A stretch of 47,991 bases of DNA. It comes from Prochlorococcus sp. AG-363-A03 (GTDB lineage Bacteria > Cyanobacteriota > Cyanobacteriia > PCC-6307 > Cyanobiaceae). The stretch is from positions 1-47,991 of the forward strand of contig QCEW01000008.1 of NCBI GenBank assembly GCA_003280445.1, written 5' to 3'. Positions 18,546 to 29,950 of this stretch are shown here, in pieces; positions within the stretch are counted from its first letter, which is position 1; each line of letters begins with the position of its first letter. The notes beneath the pieces are model-generated. The model searched no databases. It saw only the letters and a program-made list of their open reading frames with translations, and had not been told where the DNA came from. A program made the position numbers and the translations under genes.

Positions 18546-18944
18546 GAAAGCAGGGGAGGTAATCGCAATTGAACTTCAGCAAAAAGCTGAAGAATTCTAT
18601 TGAGGAAAGTCCGGGCTCCTATTTGGCCAGGCTTGCTGGGTAACTCCCAGTGCGGGTGACCGTGAGGATAGTGCCACAGAAATACACCGCCTAATGCTTA
18701 ATGGGGAAATCCCAACAAGCACGGCAAGGGTGCAAAGGTGCGGTAAGAGCGCACCAGCAGCATCGAGAGGTGCTGGCTAGGTAAACCCCGGCTAGGTGCA
18801 AGGCGAGGGGTACTGGATGGCCATAAACCTGCCCCTAAAGAGAGCCGCTTGAGGCTATCGGAAACGTTAGTCCCAGATAGATGATTACCCATTCTCTTTC
18901 TTAAGAGAGAAGAATGAACAGAACCCGGCTTATGACCTGCTTTC
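18546..18944 (+). ncRNA. rnpB: RNase P RNA
   Basis: This is the catalytic RNA of RNase P, which matures the 5' ends of tRNAs. Conserved type A landmarks are present in order: GAGGAAAGTCCGGGCTCC near the 5' side, GGGTGACCGTGAGGATAGTGCCACAGAAA, the GGTAAACCCCG region, and ACAGAACCCGGCTTATG near the 3' end. Helix P1 is formed by GAAAGCAGG (18546-18554) and CCTGCTTTC (18936-18944), a perfect 9-bp pairing that sets the boundaries. The region is more GC-rich than the surrounding genes, as expected of a structured RNA. The ends are accurate to a few bases. Confidence 0.97.
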
Positions 18945-19015
18945 ACTTTATTCATTTTACAAAAAAATTACAGTCAGAATTTTGTTTTTACTTTAATTAT
19001 GTGCTTTAAACCATC

Positions 19016-19759
19016 ATGAAAATCTCAAATCAAAGAGTAGAAGAAATAATTAATTTTATTAAAGGTCTAAATTTAGATCAAAAATATAAAAAAGAATTTA
19101 CTCATTCAAAAATAAAAAATATTTCATATATCAATGAATCACTTACACATAGTTCAGCAAATAGTGAAATTAATTATGAAAATCTTGAATTTCTTGGAGA
19201 TGCAGTTCTAAGGCTAATCGCATCGGATTTCATAAAAAATAAATATCCCTATATGCTTGTAGGAGAGCGATCTGAGCTTCGTTCACACCTTGTAAGCGAT
19301 CAATGGCTAGAAGAAGTTGGTAAAAAAATAGAAATTCATAGTGTATTAATTATTGGGAAAAAAGCTCTTAGAGACAAATCAGCAAAAGCAACTATTCAGG
19401 CAGAGGCAACTGAAGCATTAATAGGCGCTTTATATGAAAGTCTTACTATTTTAGAGCCTATAAAAGATTGGCTTATTCCATTCTGGGAGAAAAAAAGTAA
19501 AGAAGTTCTAGCTGATCCTCATAGGAAAAATTACAAATCAGCACTTCAGGAATTAACTCAAAGCAAAGGCTTATCAATTCCCACATACAAAACAATTGAA
19601 ATTGACAAAAAGCATGACAACCCAGAAAGATTTTTTTGTACTGTTTATATAAAAAACCAATCAATTGCAGAAGGTTCGGGAAAGTCAATGAAACAAGCAG
19701 AAAAAGACGCAGCAAATCAAGCATTAAAGTATTTCGAGAAAAATATAATAGATAAATAA
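19016..19759 (+). CDS. rnc: Ribonuclease III
   Basis: RNase III cuts double-stranded RNA, including rRNA precursors. The 247-residue protein has the catalytic domain at about 5-155 and a double-stranded RNA-binding domain from about 175 (SALQELTQSKG and GSGKSMKQAEKDAANQAL). The first signature NLEFLGDAVL gives Glu58 and Asp62. In the second, QAEATEALIGALY, Glu130 stands where the catalytic Asp (Asp114 in E. coli) is expected, followed by the conserved Glu133. It starts with ATG, 71 bases after the end of the RNase P RNA gene, so two RNA-processing genes sit side by side. It is convergent with ndhS. Confidence 0.94.
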   Translation: MKISNQRVEEIINFIKGLNLDQKYKKEFTHSKIKNISYINESLTHSSANSEINYENLEFLGDAVLRLIASDFIKNKYPYMLVGERSELRSHLVSDQWLEEVGKKIEIHSVLIIGKKALRDKSAKATIQAEATEALIGALYESLTILEPIKDWLIPFWEKKSKEVLADPHRKNYKSALQELTQSKGLSIPTYKTIEIDKKHDNPERFFCTVYIKNQSIAEGSGKSMKQAEKDAANQALKYFEKNIIDK

Positions 19760-19781
19760 TTAGTTGCTTTTGGCTGATTAA

Positions 19782-19967
19782 TTAACTTTTCAAGAGATCT
19801 TTCAAAGGTAAAGTTAATAATTTACCCCAATTACCTCCTTCGAAAAGAACTGCTGCTTTATCACCACTTATTCTTCGAACAAACCCTTCATAGCCATTGT
19901 AAATTGAATCTGGATTATTAACAGTTACTGTTGTACCCGGGAGAATAGGATCTTTTGAATCAGTCAT
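19782..19967 (-). CDS. ndhS: NADH dehydrogenase-like complex subunit S (NdhS)
   Basis: A 61-residue protein matching the cyanobacterial NDH-1 subunit S pattern: ILPGTTVTVNNP, YNGYEGFVRRISGDKAAVLFEGGNW, then KLLTLPLKDL. The fold is an SH3-like barrel. In other cyanobacteria and chloroplasts NdhS helps ferredoxin donate electrons to the NDH-1 complex in cyclic electron flow at the thylakoid. It has no membrane segment and is peripheral. It stands alone here, convergent with rnc and divergent from rimM with 45 bases between the starts. Identification is by recalled family pattern. Confidence 0.82.
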   Translation of the reverse strand: MTDSKDPILPGTTVTVNNPDSIYNGYEGFVRRISGDKAAVLFEGGNWGKLLTLPLKDLLKS

Positions 19968-20012
19968 AGTTATACGTATTCAAATAAACTGATAAAAAGT
20001 CTACTCAAAAAA

Positions 20013-20543
20013 ATGATCGAAAAAGATAAATGGATGTCAATAGGTGAAATTGTTGCTCCGCAGGGTTTAAGAGGAGATATTAGAATTAAACCAAGTAGTG
20101 ACTTCCCTGAAAGATTTACAAAACCAGGGAAGCGATGGATTCAGAAAGCTAATGAATTACCAACTGAAATCAAATTAAAGAAAGGAACGCTTATTCCAGG
20201 AAAATCAATCTATGTACTTTCTATTGAAGGAGTATCTGATAGAACCTCAGCAGAAGAAATTATTGGTTGGAAATTAGTCATACCAGTTGATAGCAGACCA
20301 AAAATGAATAAAGAAGAATACCATTATTTTGATTTAATTGGTTTAGAAGTAAGAATAGGTCCCAAAAAAACTTTAATTGGTTATGTAACTGACTTAATCA
20401 AAGGAGGGAACGACCTTTTAGAGATAGAGTTAGTGGAAGGTAAAAAAGTTTTAGTACCTTTTGTTAAAGAAATTGTCCCAGAAATAAAAATCAAAGAAAA
20501 ATGGCTGCTAATCAATCCGCCCCCAGGCTTATTGGAACTCTAA
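20013..20543 (+). CDS. rimM: Ribosome maturation factor RimM
   Basis: RimM binds ribosomal protein S19 and assists assembly of the 30S head. The 176-residue protein has the N-terminal beta-barrel signature IGEIVAPQGLRGDIRIKPSSD (residues 9-29) and a C-terminal PRC-barrel domain with YFDLIGLEV, GYVTDLIKGGNDLLEIE and VPFVKEIVPEI. It starts with ATG. It is followed after 52 bases by manC on the same strand. It is usually near trmD in other bacteria, but that gene is not here. Confidence 0.95.
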   Translation: MIEKDKWMSIGEIVAPQGLRGDIRIKPSSDFPERFTKPGKRWIQKANELPTEIKLKKGTLIPGKSIYVLSIEGVSDRTSAEEIIGWKLVIPVDSRPKMNKEEYHYFDLIGLEVRIGPKKTLIGYVTDLIKGGNDLLEIELVEGKKVLVPFVKEIVPEIKIKEKWLLINPPPGLLEL

Positions 20544-20595
20544 TAAACATTCAGGTTTTTAATCAGGACTTCAAACATGGATCACAAAGTTATTT

Positions 20596-22065
20596 ATGGA
20601 AATAACTGATAACTCGATAGTTCCTGTCATTCTTAGTGGTGGATCAGGAACAAGACTTTGGCCGCTTTCCAGAGAAAGTTACCCTAAACAATTTCTAGCG
20701 TTAGATTCACGAACACAAAAAACTCTTTTGCAGAAAACTTATGAACGGCTTTTAGGTTTAGAAGGACTTGAAAATCCTATATTGATATGTAATGAGGATC
20801 ACAGATTTATAGTTGCAGAGCAGTTTAGAGAGATAAATACTGATCCTCAAGCAATTATTCTGGAACCTATAGGACGTAACACTGCTCCTGCAGTTGCAGT
20901 TGCTGCTCTTCAAGCAATTTCTTTAGGTAAAGATCCTTTGCTGTTGGTTTTAGCAGCCGATCACCTAATAGAAAATATCGTTGAATTTCAAAGAGTAATT
21001 AAATCGGCAAAAACATATGCAAATATGGGCAGACTAGTTACTTTTGGTATTGTCCCAACAAGCGCCGAAACTGGTTACGGTTACATTGAAGCAAAAGAAT
21101 TGCCTAGTAAAAAAGATCAAATAACTGGTTTAGAAATAAAAAAATTCATAGAAAAACCAAATAAAGAAATAGCTGAAAAATTAATCAAAGATTCACGCTA
21201 TACCTGGAATAGTGGGATGTTTTTATTTAAAGCTAGCTCAATAATAAATGAATTAGAAAAATTCTCTCCAGATATTATAAAATATTGCAAAATTGCTATT
21301 GAGAGAGATTCAGAAGATCTTGATTTTCTACGATTAGAAGCAGATTCATTCAAGAAATGTCCAAAAATATCTTTAGATATTGCAGTGATGGAAAAAACAA
21401 AATTAGGAACTGTTCTTCGTTTAAATGCAGGATGGAGTGACATAGGTAGTTGGAAATCTTTATGGGATGTTAGTCAAAAAGATCATGACGGAAACTATAT
21501 GAATGGTAGAGTAATAGCTGAAAAAAGTAAAAACTGTTATTTAAAAAGTGAACAACGTCTAATTGTAGGAATAGGGATAGAAAATCTAATAGTTGTAGAT
21601 ACCAATGATGCTATATTAGTAGCGAATTCTGATCAATCTGAAAGTATTGGTAATATCATTAAAGGCCTTTCTTCGCAGGACTTCCCAGAGGTCAAAACAC
21701 ACAGAAAAATTTATCGACCTTGGGGGAATTACACTACAATAGTTGAGGGAGATAGATGGCTAGTAAAGCTTATAGAAGTAAATCCCAAGGCCTCTCTTTC
21801 GTTACAAATGCATCATCATAGAGCTGAGCATTGGGTTGTAGTTAACGGAACAGCATTGATAGAAAAGAATGGAGAAAAACAACTTTTAAGTGAAAATGAA
21901 AGTACATTTATTCCTTTAGGTTGCAAGCATAGATTAAGCAATCCAGGAAGAATGAAACTAGAGCTTATAGAGGTTCAAAGTGGAACATATTTAGATGAAG
22001 AAGACATCATTCGTTTTGAAGATTCCTATGGCAGAATTAATAGTTTAGTTAATAAAAAGCCATAG
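20596..22065 (+). CDS. manC: Mannose-1-phosphate guanylyltransferase / mannose-6-phosphate isomerase
   Basis: A 489-residue type II enzyme with two domains. The N-terminal nucleotidyltransferase makes GDP-mannose from GTP and mannose-1-phosphate; its signature is LSGGSGTRLWPLSRESYPKQF-like at residues 13-33, with Arg20 and Lys31. The C-terminal cupin is the phosphomannose isomerase part, with RPWGNYTTI near 375, then HHHRAEHWVVVNGTA and the GCKHRLSNPG metal-site region. GDP-mannose feeds cell-surface polysaccharide synthesis. No glycosyltransferase lies nearby, so this looks like a housekeeping copy. It is convergent with glmS. Confidence 0.95.
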   Translation: MEITDNSIVPVILSGGSGTRLWPLSRESYPKQFLALDSRTQKTLLQKTYERLLGLEGLENPILICNEDHRFIVAEQFREINTDPQAIILEPIGRNTAPAVAVAALQAISLGKDPLLLVLAADHLIENIVEFQRVIKSAKTYANMGRLVTFGIVPTSAETGYGYIEAKELPSKKDQITGLEIKKFIEKPNKEIAEKLIKDSRYTWNSGMFLFKASSIINELEKFSPDIIKYCKIAIERDSEDLDFLRLEADSFKKCPKISLDIAVMEKTKLGTVLRLNAGWSDIGSWKSLWDVSQKDHDGNYMNGRVIAEKSKNCYLKSEQRLIVGIGIENLIVVDTNDAILVANSDQSESIGNIIKGLSSQDFPEVKTHRKIYRPWGNYTTIVEGDRWLVKLIEVNPKASLSLQMHHHRAEHWVVVNGTALIEKNGEKQLLSENESTFIPLGCKHRLSNPGRMKLELIEVQSGTYLDEEDIIRFEDSYGRINSLVNKKP

Positions 22066-22126
22066 TTTATTAATATTAAATCTGCTGAAAATTAAATAAA
22101 CAAAATCAAATAGATTTAAAAAAATT

Positions 22127-24031
22127 CTATTCCACGGTTACACTTTTTGCTAAATTCCTAGGCTGATCAACATCTAAACCTTTATGTGCGGCTATGTGAT
22201 AGCTAAATAACTGTAAAGGTACTACTGTCAATAGCGGACTAACCCATTCACTAACGTTTGGGATAGTAAATAATTCATCAAACATTTCCGAAGCCGGTCC
22301 ATGAGTAGATACCCCAATTAAACTTGCATCCCTAGCTTTAGCCTCTTGCGAGTTACTGAGAACCTTTTCGTAAACAATTCCAGGAATAGCAATGGATACC
22401 ACTGGGACATGTTGATCTAAGAGTGCTATTGGTCCGTGTTTTAGCTCTCCAGCAGGATAGCCCTGAGCATGGATGTAGCTTATTTCCTTTAGCTTTAGAG
22501 CACCTTCAAGTGCAATCGGGTAATTTATTCCTCTACCTAAAAAAATGACATCCTTTGTTTCAACAAACAAATGTGCTATTTCCTGAGAGAGAGAGTCATG
22601 TTTTTTTATAAGATCTGTTAGCTGATTAGGAATTAATCTCAAATTATTAGACAAATCTAAAATTTCTTGAGAGGTTCTTTTTTGCCTATGAGAAGCAAAC
22701 AGAAGTGTTAAACCATAAAATGACAACATTTGACCAAGAAAGGTTTTAGTTGCTGCAACTCCTATTTCGATGCCGGATCCAATATCAATAACATTATCTA
22801 ATTCACGACCTAATGAGCTATCAACTCTGTTAGTAATTCCCAATTGATGAAAAGAAAAATTAGCATCTCTAGTTGAATCTCGTCTCTCCTTTTCCATCCT
22901 TAATGCAGCTAAAGTATCAGCCGTTTCACCCGATTGGCTGACACCAATTGTCAAAGTATTGGGAGAAAGTGGAGGGGGAGCATATCGAAATTCACTTGCG
23001 AAATATACCTTTGTAGGAATCCCTGCAAACTGTTCCAACAAATAAGCACCTACCATACCTGCATGTCTGCTCGTTCCACAGGCAAGTATTTGTATTTGTT
23101 CAATTTTCTCAAGGATAGATTTATGTATAGGCAACGCCACTGAATTTCCAAAAGGCAAGTCCGTAGGCAAAAATCTATCTATCCATAATTGTGCTGTCTC
23201 TGGCTGCTCATAAATTTCTTTAAGCATGAAATGACGGAAATTTCTCTTATCAGCAAAAAGTTCCGTGCCCTTTAACAGCGATGGTGCTCTCTGCTGTCTA
23301 TTTCCATGATCATCATAAAGTTCAATTCCTAATGGAGTTAAAAGTGCAATTTCATGATCCCGTAAAGGTAAGAATGTACGGGTAAATCCAACCAATGCTG
23401 GCGTATCACTTGCACAACAAAACTCACCTTCACCAAAGCCAAGAACCAATGGGGCTTGTCCCCTAGCAACTACTAGAGCATTGGGTGCCTTAGACCAAAT
23501 GACTGCTATGGCATAAGTTCCCTCTAATAGACTCAAAACCTTTTGAACAGCTTTTAACAATGTATGTTCATTTGGGGAAAGTCCATTTGCCAAAGATTGC
23601 TCTATTTCTAGACCGATTAAATGTGGAATTATCTCAGTATCAGTTTCCGAGGTCAATTTAATTCCTTTCAGTTTAAGGCTTTTAGATAAATCTCTATAAT
23701 TTTCAATGATTCCATTTTGCACAACTGCAATTTGCCCTGAGCTATCAAGATGAGGATGGGCGTTCCTTTCATTAGGTTTACCATGAGTAGCCCATCTAGT
23801 ATGAGCTATACCAACATGACCTTTTGGAGGATTTTTTTTAATTAAATTTGAGAGATTAATCAGCTTTCCTTTTGACTTTGTGACATTTAATTGTCCAATT
23901 TGATCGTTATTCAAATTATTAATTGTTGCTATCCCTGCTGAGTCATAACCGCGATATTCGAGTTTTCTTAATCCATCAATAAGTAACGAAGAAACTTCTC
24001 GTGATCCAATAACAGCAAATATGCCACACAT
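22127..24031 (-). CDS. glmS: Glutamine-fructose-6-phosphate aminotransferase (isomerizing)
   Basis: GlmS makes glucosamine-6-phosphate from fructose-6-phosphate and glutamine, the entry to peptidoglycan and lipopolysaccharide precursors. The 634-residue protein starts MCGIFAVIG, where Cys2 becomes the N-terminal nucleophile of the glutaminase domain. RGYDSAGIA and TRWATHGKP follow. Two SIS sugar-isomerase domains occupy about 300-440 (CGTSRHAGM, SQSGETADTL) and 475-615 (LGRGINYPIALEGALKLKE), and the C-terminus is the typical DQPRNLAKSVTVE. There is no sign of a glmS ribozyme in the 65-bp spacer upstream. Confidence 0.97.
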   Translation of the reverse strand: MCGIFAVIGSREVSSLLIDGLRKLEYRGYDSAGIATINNLNNDQIGQLNVTKSKGKLINLSNLIKKNPPKGHVGIAHTRWATHGKPNERNAHPHLDSSGQIAVVQNGIIENYRDLSKSLKLKGIKLTSETDTEIIPHLIGLEIEQSLANGLSPNEHTLLKAVQKVLSLLEGTYAIAVIWSKAPNALVVARGQAPLVLGFGEGEFCCASDTPALVGFTRTFLPLRDHEIALLTPLGIELYDDHGNRQQRAPSLLKGTELFADKRNFRHFMLKEIYEQPETAQLWIDRFLPTDLPFGNSVALPIHKSILEKIEQIQILACGTSRHAGMVGAYLLEQFAGIPTKVYFASEFRYAPPPLSPNTLTIGVSQSGETADTLAALRMEKERRDSTRDANFSFHQLGITNRVDSSLGRELDNVIDIGSGIEIGVAATKTFLGQMLSFYGLTLLFASHRQKRTSQEILDLSNNLRLIPNQLTDLIKKHDSLSQEIAHLFVETKDVIFLGRGINYPIALEGALKLKEISYIHAQGYPAGELKHGPIALLDQHVPVVSIAIPGIVYEKVLSNSQEAKARDASLIGVSTHGPASEMFDELFTIPNVSEWVSPLLTVVPLQLFSYHIAAHKGLDVDQPRNLAKSVTVE

Positions 24032-24096
24032 ATATTTAATTAGACATCAAAAATTATTTATACAAAATAAACCTTCTTTAAGAAAAATACTAATTT

Positions 24097-24397
<301 letters not shown>

Positions 24398-24478
24398 AAA
24401 AAAAATAGTTGCAATGCCGTCACTTTTGTTAACTCGACACTCTAACCCGTAGTATTGGAAGTCAGGTCTAAGAAGGTT

Positions 24479-24721
24479 ATGTCCCAGGAAGCAATCCTTG
24501 AAAAAGTTCGCTCTATTGTTGCAGAACAACTGAGCGTTGAAGCCGGTGAAGTAAAACCGGATTCAAATTTCCAAAACGATCTCGGAGCTGACTCTCTCGA
24601 CACTGTCGAATTAGTTATGGCTCTTGAAGAGGCATTTGACATCGAAATCCCTGATGAGGCTGCCGAAGGTATCGCCACTGTCGGGGATGCAGTCAAATAC
24701 ATCGAAGAAAAACAGTCTTGA
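24479..24721 (+). CDS. acpP: Acyl carrier protein
   Basis: ACP carries growing acyl chains on a phosphopantetheine arm during fatty acid synthesis. The 80-residue acidic helical protein has the attachment Ser in [17 protein letters not shown] chose the ATG giving [10 protein letters not shown] because that is the normal ACP N-terminus; an ATG-like extension of eight residues upstream has no family support. fabF begins 7 bases after the stop, so the two are one transcription unit. It is divergent from psaC with 136 bp between starts. Confidence 0.97.
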   Translation: MSQEAILEKVRSIVAEQLSVEAGEVKPDSNFQNDLGADSLDTVELVMALEEAFDIEIPDEAAEGIATVGDAVKYIEEKQS

Positions 24722-24728
24722 GGTTCAA

Positions 24729-25976
24729 ATGATGGAGAAACTCCATCGAGTTGTTATTACAGGTCTTGGCGCCATTACTCCGATTGGCAACAACCTCGAA
24801 AGTTACCTCCAAGGGCTTCAATCCGGGCGGAACGGGGTAGATCAAATAACACTCTTTGACGCTTCATCACATGCATGCAGATTTGCGGCAGAGGTGAAAA
24901 GTTTTGATCCGGCTGGCAAATTAGAGCCAAAAGAATCCAAAAGATGGGACCGTTTCTCGAAATTTGGAGTCATTGCAGCAAAAGAAGCCCTGAATCATTC
25001 AGGTCTAATAATTGACGATTCAAATTCTGGAAGAATTGGTGTGATTATTGGTTCTGGAGTTGGAGGATTGTTGACAATGGAAACCCAAGCTCATGTATTA
25101 GACAACAAAGGAGCTAATCGCGTTAGTCCATTCACGGTTCCCATGATGATTCCAAACATGGCTACAGGACTGGCGGCAATTGCACTTGGGGCCAAAGGTC
25201 CGAGTTCGGCTGTTTCAACTGCTTGTGCAGCAGGATCAAATGCGATTGGTGATGCATTCAGGCTGCTCCAATTAGGTAAAGCAGATGCAATGGTTTGCGG
25301 TGGAGCAGAAGCAAGTATCACACCTTTAGGTGTAGCAGGTTTTGCCAGTGCCAAGGCTCTATCTTTCAGAAATGATGATCCATTTACAGCCAGCAGACCA
25401 TTTGATTCTCAAAGAGATGGTTTCGTAATTGGAGAAGGGGCAGGAGTATTAATTTTAGAAACTCTTGACCATGCATTAAAAAGAGACGCAACAATCCATG
25501 CTGAAGTTATTGGTTATGGAACCACATGTGATGCCCATCACATCACCTCTCCAACTCCCGGAGGAGTAGGAGGGGCAGAAGCTATGAAACTTGCATTAAG
25601 TGATGGGAAAATCAATCCAGAAGAAGTCGATTACATTAATGCGCATGGAACTAGCACTCCAGCCAATGACAGCAATGAAACATCAGCTATCAAAACTGCT
25701 TTAGGAAATCATGCTTATCAAGTGCCTACAAGCTCAACTAAATCAATGACAGGACATCTATTAGGAGGTTCTGGTGGAATAGAGGCTGTTGCTTGTGCTT
25801 TGGCAATAAAACATGAAATAATTCCGCCAACAATTAATTATTCCAATCCAGACCCAAATTGTGATCTTGATTATGTGCCCAACAAAGCAAGAGAGAAGAA
25901 ATTAGGCGTCGTACTATCTAACTCATTCGGGTTTGGCGGTCACAATGTCTGTCTGGCTTTTCGACAAATGATCTAA
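24729..25976 (+). CDS. fabF: 3-oxoacyl-ACP synthase II
   Basis: FabF condenses malonyl-ACP with a growing acyl-ACP in fatty acid elongation. The 415-residue protein has the Cys-His-His triad: Cys166 in STACAAGSN, His near 306 in NAHGTSTPAND, and a second His in FGFGGHNV. The Lys in TSSTKSMTGHLLGGSGG is also conserved. The start is the first of two adjacent ATGs, giving MMEKLHRVVITGLGAIT; a longer in-frame reading would run back into acpP. It is co-transcribed with acpP, and tkt follows after 62 bases. Confidence 0.97.
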   Translation: MMEKLHRVVITGLGAITPIGNNLESYLQGLQSGRNGVDQITLFDASSHACRFAAEVKSFDPAGKLEPKESKRWDRFSKFGVIAAKEALNHSGLIIDDSNSGRIGVIIGSGVGGLLTMETQAHVLDNKGANRVSPFTVPMMIPNMATGLAAIALGAKGPSSAVSTACAAGSNAIGDAFRLLQLGKADAMVCGGAEASITPLGVAGFASAKALSFRNDDPFTASRPFDSQRDGFVIGEGAGVLILETLDHALKRDATIHAEVIGYGTTCDAHHITSPTPGGVGGAEAMKLALSDGKINPEEVDYINAHGTSTPANDSNETSAIKTALGNHAYQVPTSSTKSMTGHLLGGSGGIEAVACALAIKHEIIPPTINYSNPDPNCDLDYVPNKAREKKLGVVLSNSFGFGGHNVCLAFRQMI

Positions 25977-26038
25977 TCAATTTCACTTTTGCTTTCTCTT
26001 TCCACTTAAATTTCTTTTCAACTACTCACTAATTCAAA

Positions 26039-28051
26039 ATGGTTGCCTTGACTACTTCCTTAGACACACTTTGCATCAACAGCATAAGGATGCTCGCTGT
26101 TGATGCAATAAATAAATCCAAAAGTGGTCATCCAGGTCTCCCTATGGGGTGCGCGCCAATGGGTTATGCGTTGTGGGACAAACACTTACGTCATAATCCA
26201 AAAAACCCTAAATGGTTTAATCGAGACAGATTTGTTCTTTCTGCAGGACATGGGTGCATGCTTTTGTATGCTCTTCTCCACTTAACTGGCTATGACTCTG
26301 TCACAATTGAAGACATAAAAGAATTTAGACAATGGGGAGCTAAAACTCCAGGCCATCCAGAGACATTCGAAACTCCAGGTGTTGAAGTAACTGCGGGCCC
26401 TTTGGGAGCAGGAATTTCAAATGCAGTGGGACTAGCCATTGCTGAAGCCCATTTAGGTGCAAAGTTCAATAAACCTGATTCAACAGTTGTAGACCATTAC
26501 ACCTATGTGATCATGGGGGATGGATGTAATCAAGAAGGTATATCTTCAGAAGCATGCTCTCTAGCCGGGCATTTAAAACTAGGCAAATTAATAGCGCTCT
26601 ATGACGATAATCACATCACTATTGATGGAAGAACAGATGTCTCATTTACAGAGGATGTACTAAAAAGATACGAAGCATATGGATGGCATGTACAAGAAAT
26701 TCCCGAGGGGAATACGGATGTTGAGGGCATATCTAAAGCAATCGAAAAGGCCAAATCAGTAACTGATAAGCCATCCATTATCAAAGTAACAACCACTATT
26801 GGCTACGGTTCACCTAATAAAAGTGATACTGCAGGTATTCACGGCGCCCCGTTGGGCGAAGAAGAGGCGGAACTCACGAGAAAGCAATTAGGTTGGTCAT
26901 ACAAACCTTTCGAGGTTCCCCAAGATGCTTACGATCAATATCGTCAAGCTATTCAAAAAGGTTCAAAACTAGAAGAAGAGTGGAATCAAACCCTCGCAAC
27001 TTATAGAGAAAAATATCCGAATGAGGCATATCAATTTGAGCGCATGTTGAGAGGGGAACTCCCTGAAGGCTGGGATAAAGATTTGCCTACTTATACATCC
27101 GATGACAAAGGGGTAGCTACTAGAAAACATTCTCAAATATGTCTAGCTGCTCTTGGTCCAAACATTCCTGAACTAATAGGAGGTTCTGCTGATTTAACGC
27201 ATTCAAACTATACAGATATAAAAGGTGAAACTGGATCTTTTCAATATGAGAGTCCTGAAAAACGTTATTTACATTTTGGCGTCAGAGAACATGCTATGGC
27301 AGCCATATTAAATGGTATTGCTTATCACGATAGTGGTTTAATTCCTTATGGTGGAACTTTCTTAGTCTTCGCAGACTACATGAGAGGATCAATGCGTCTT
27401 TCCGCTCTTAGTGAACTTGGGGTTATTTATGTTTTAACCCATGATTCGATAGGTGTTGGTGAAGATGGTCCAACACATCAACCAATAGAAACCATTCCAT
27501 CTTTGCGAGCAATGCCAAATATGATGGTTTTCCGTCCAGGCGATGGCAATGAAACCAGTGGTGCTTATAAAGTTGCAATTCAAAATCGGAAGAGACCAAG
27601 TTCCTTATGCCTCAGTAGGCAGGGTATGGTCAATCAACAAAATTCATCCGTAGATAAAGTTGCTTTAGGTGGATACGTCCTTGAAGAGTGCGATGGCATC
27701 CCAGAAATAATACTTATCGGAACCGGCACTGAACTTGATTTATGTGTGCAAGCAGCGCAAAAACTAACTAAAGAAGGAAAAAAAGTGCGTGTAGTTTCTA
27801 TGCCATGCGTTGAACTTTTTGAAGAACAAAGCGAGAGTTATAAAGAAGAAGTCTTACCTTCTAACATACGAAGACGTCTAGTAGTTGAAGCCGCAGAGAG
27901 CTTCGGTTGGCATAAATATATTGGTCTTGATGGTGACAGCGTAACGATGAATAGTTTTGGCGCATCTGCGCCAGGTGGATTATGTATGGAAAAATTTGGA
28001 TTCACAGTTGAAAACGTACTAGAAAAATCTAGAAATCTTCTCAACAAATAA
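26039..28051 (+). CDS. tktA: Transketolase
   Basis: Transketolase moves two-carbon units between sugar phosphates in the Calvin cycle and pentose phosphate pathway, using thiamine diphosphate. The 670-residue protein has the N-terminal [16 protein letters not shown], the TPP/Mg motif [13 protein letters not shown] near residue 161, and the central [14 protein letters not shown] region with [15 protein letters not shown] further on. It starts with ATG. It follows acpP-fabF and may share their transcript. It is convergent with thiC, which makes the cofactor pyrimidine. That proximity may be coincidence. Confidence 0.97.
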   Translation: MVALTTSLDTLCINSIRMLAVDAINKSKSGHPGLPMGCAPMGYALWDKHLRHNPKNPKWFNRDRFVLSAGHGCMLLYALLHLTGYDSVTIEDIKEFRQWGAKTPGHPETFETPGVEVTAGPLGAGISNAVGLAIAEAHLGAKFNKPDSTVVDHYTYVIMGDGCNQEGISSEACSLAGHLKLGKLIALYDDNHITIDGRTDVSFTEDVLKRYEAYGWHVQEIPEGNTDVEGISKAIEKAKSVTDKPSIIKVTTTIGYGSPNKSDTAGIHGAPLGEEEAELTRKQLGWSYKPFEVPQDAYDQYRQAIQKGSKLEEEWNQTLATYREKYPNEAYQFERMLRGELPEGWDKDLPTYTSDDKGVATRKHSQICLAALGPNIPELIGGSADLTHSNYTDIKGETGSFQYESPEKRYLHFGVREHAMAAILNGIAYHDSGLIPYGGTFLVFADYMRGSMRLSALSELGVIYVLTHDSIGVGEDGPTHQPIETIPSLRAMPNMMVFRPGDGNETSGAYKVAIQNRKRPSSLCLSRQGMVNQQNSSVDKVALGGYVLEECDGIPEIILIGTGTELDLCVQAAQKLTKEGKKVRVVSMPCVELFEEQSESYKEEVLPSNIRRRLVVEAAESFGWHKYIGLDGDSVTMNSFGASAPGGLCMEKFGFTVENVLEKSRNLLNK

Positions 28052-28093
28052 AATTCAAAGTTTTATTTCCAATAGTTAGTTAATTCAAGCAAA

Positions 28094-29513
<1,420 letters not shown>

Positions 29514-29565
29514 CTAAAAAGCTATTGAATAAAAAAGGAGCAACATGCATAAAGATCACAAGATT

Positions 29566-29652
29566 TCACTTTCCTTACACTGGTTCAAACCAGATCAAGT
29601 TCAGAGGGTGTGATCTCAGCCACATAGCAAAGCGATATGGCACCCCTAGTGA
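29566..29652 (-). promoter_or_regulatory. TPP riboswitch (THI element) upstream of thiC
   Basis: On the minus strand the conserved core is present in order: GGGGTGCC, GGCTGAGATCACACCC, GAACTTGATCTGGTT and ACCAGTGTAAGGAA. This is the thiamine pyrophosphate aptamer that represses thiamine genes when the cofactor is plentiful. The leader after it has TTGCTCCTTTTTTATT; TCCTT (29535-29539) can pair with AAGGA at the aptamer's 3' edge (29572-29576), followed by a T-run, which suggests control by transcription termination. That mechanism is inference. Confidence 0.93.
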
Positions 29653-29716
29653 TAAATACAAATTAGCTCGAAATCCGCAACTGAACCTAAAGTTTTTATA
29701 GATAAAAATTTTGGAA

Positions 29717-29938
29717 TTAAAAATTTTGATCATTCATATTTTTTTTTATCTCTAGAAACAACATTCTTCGTCGCCTAAGTCTTCTAACCGCTCCTGTCAA
29801 AACCAATCCACTCCCAACAACTAAAGCAGGTATAGCTTGGAATTTATCTTTGCCCTCTCTATGTAAAAAGCCTGTAATTGCTAATAAAATCAGCAGAGGT
29901 GCTGAAATTGAGATTAATGGGTTACCTAATCTGTTCAT
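29717..29938 (-). CDS. Small conserved membrane protein
   Basis: A 73-residue protein with two hydrophobic segments at about residues 7-24 and 35-49, then the strongly basic VRRLRRRRM, and a hydrophilic tail. The arrangement predicts a small integral membrane protein with its C-terminus in the cytoplasm by the positive-inside rule. No enzyme motif is present. The pattern recalls small DUF families of picocyanobacteria, but I cannot name one safely. It lies 12 bases after the M20 peptidase gene on the same strand and probably ends that transcript. Confidence 0.65.
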   Translation of the reverse strand: MNRLGNPLISISAPLLILLAITGFLHREGKDKFQAIPALVVGSGLVLTGAVRRLRRRRMLFLEIKKNMNDQNF

Positions 29939-29950
29939 AAAATTATGCGG

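Noticed and set aside
18698..18955. Minus-strand open frame of 85 codons
   Set aside because: It lies entirely antisense to the RNase P RNA gene, whose conserved structure explains the sequence.
24624..24728. Upstream extension of fabF inside acpP
   Set aside because: It reads acpP in another frame; the FabF family begins at MEKLHRVVITG.
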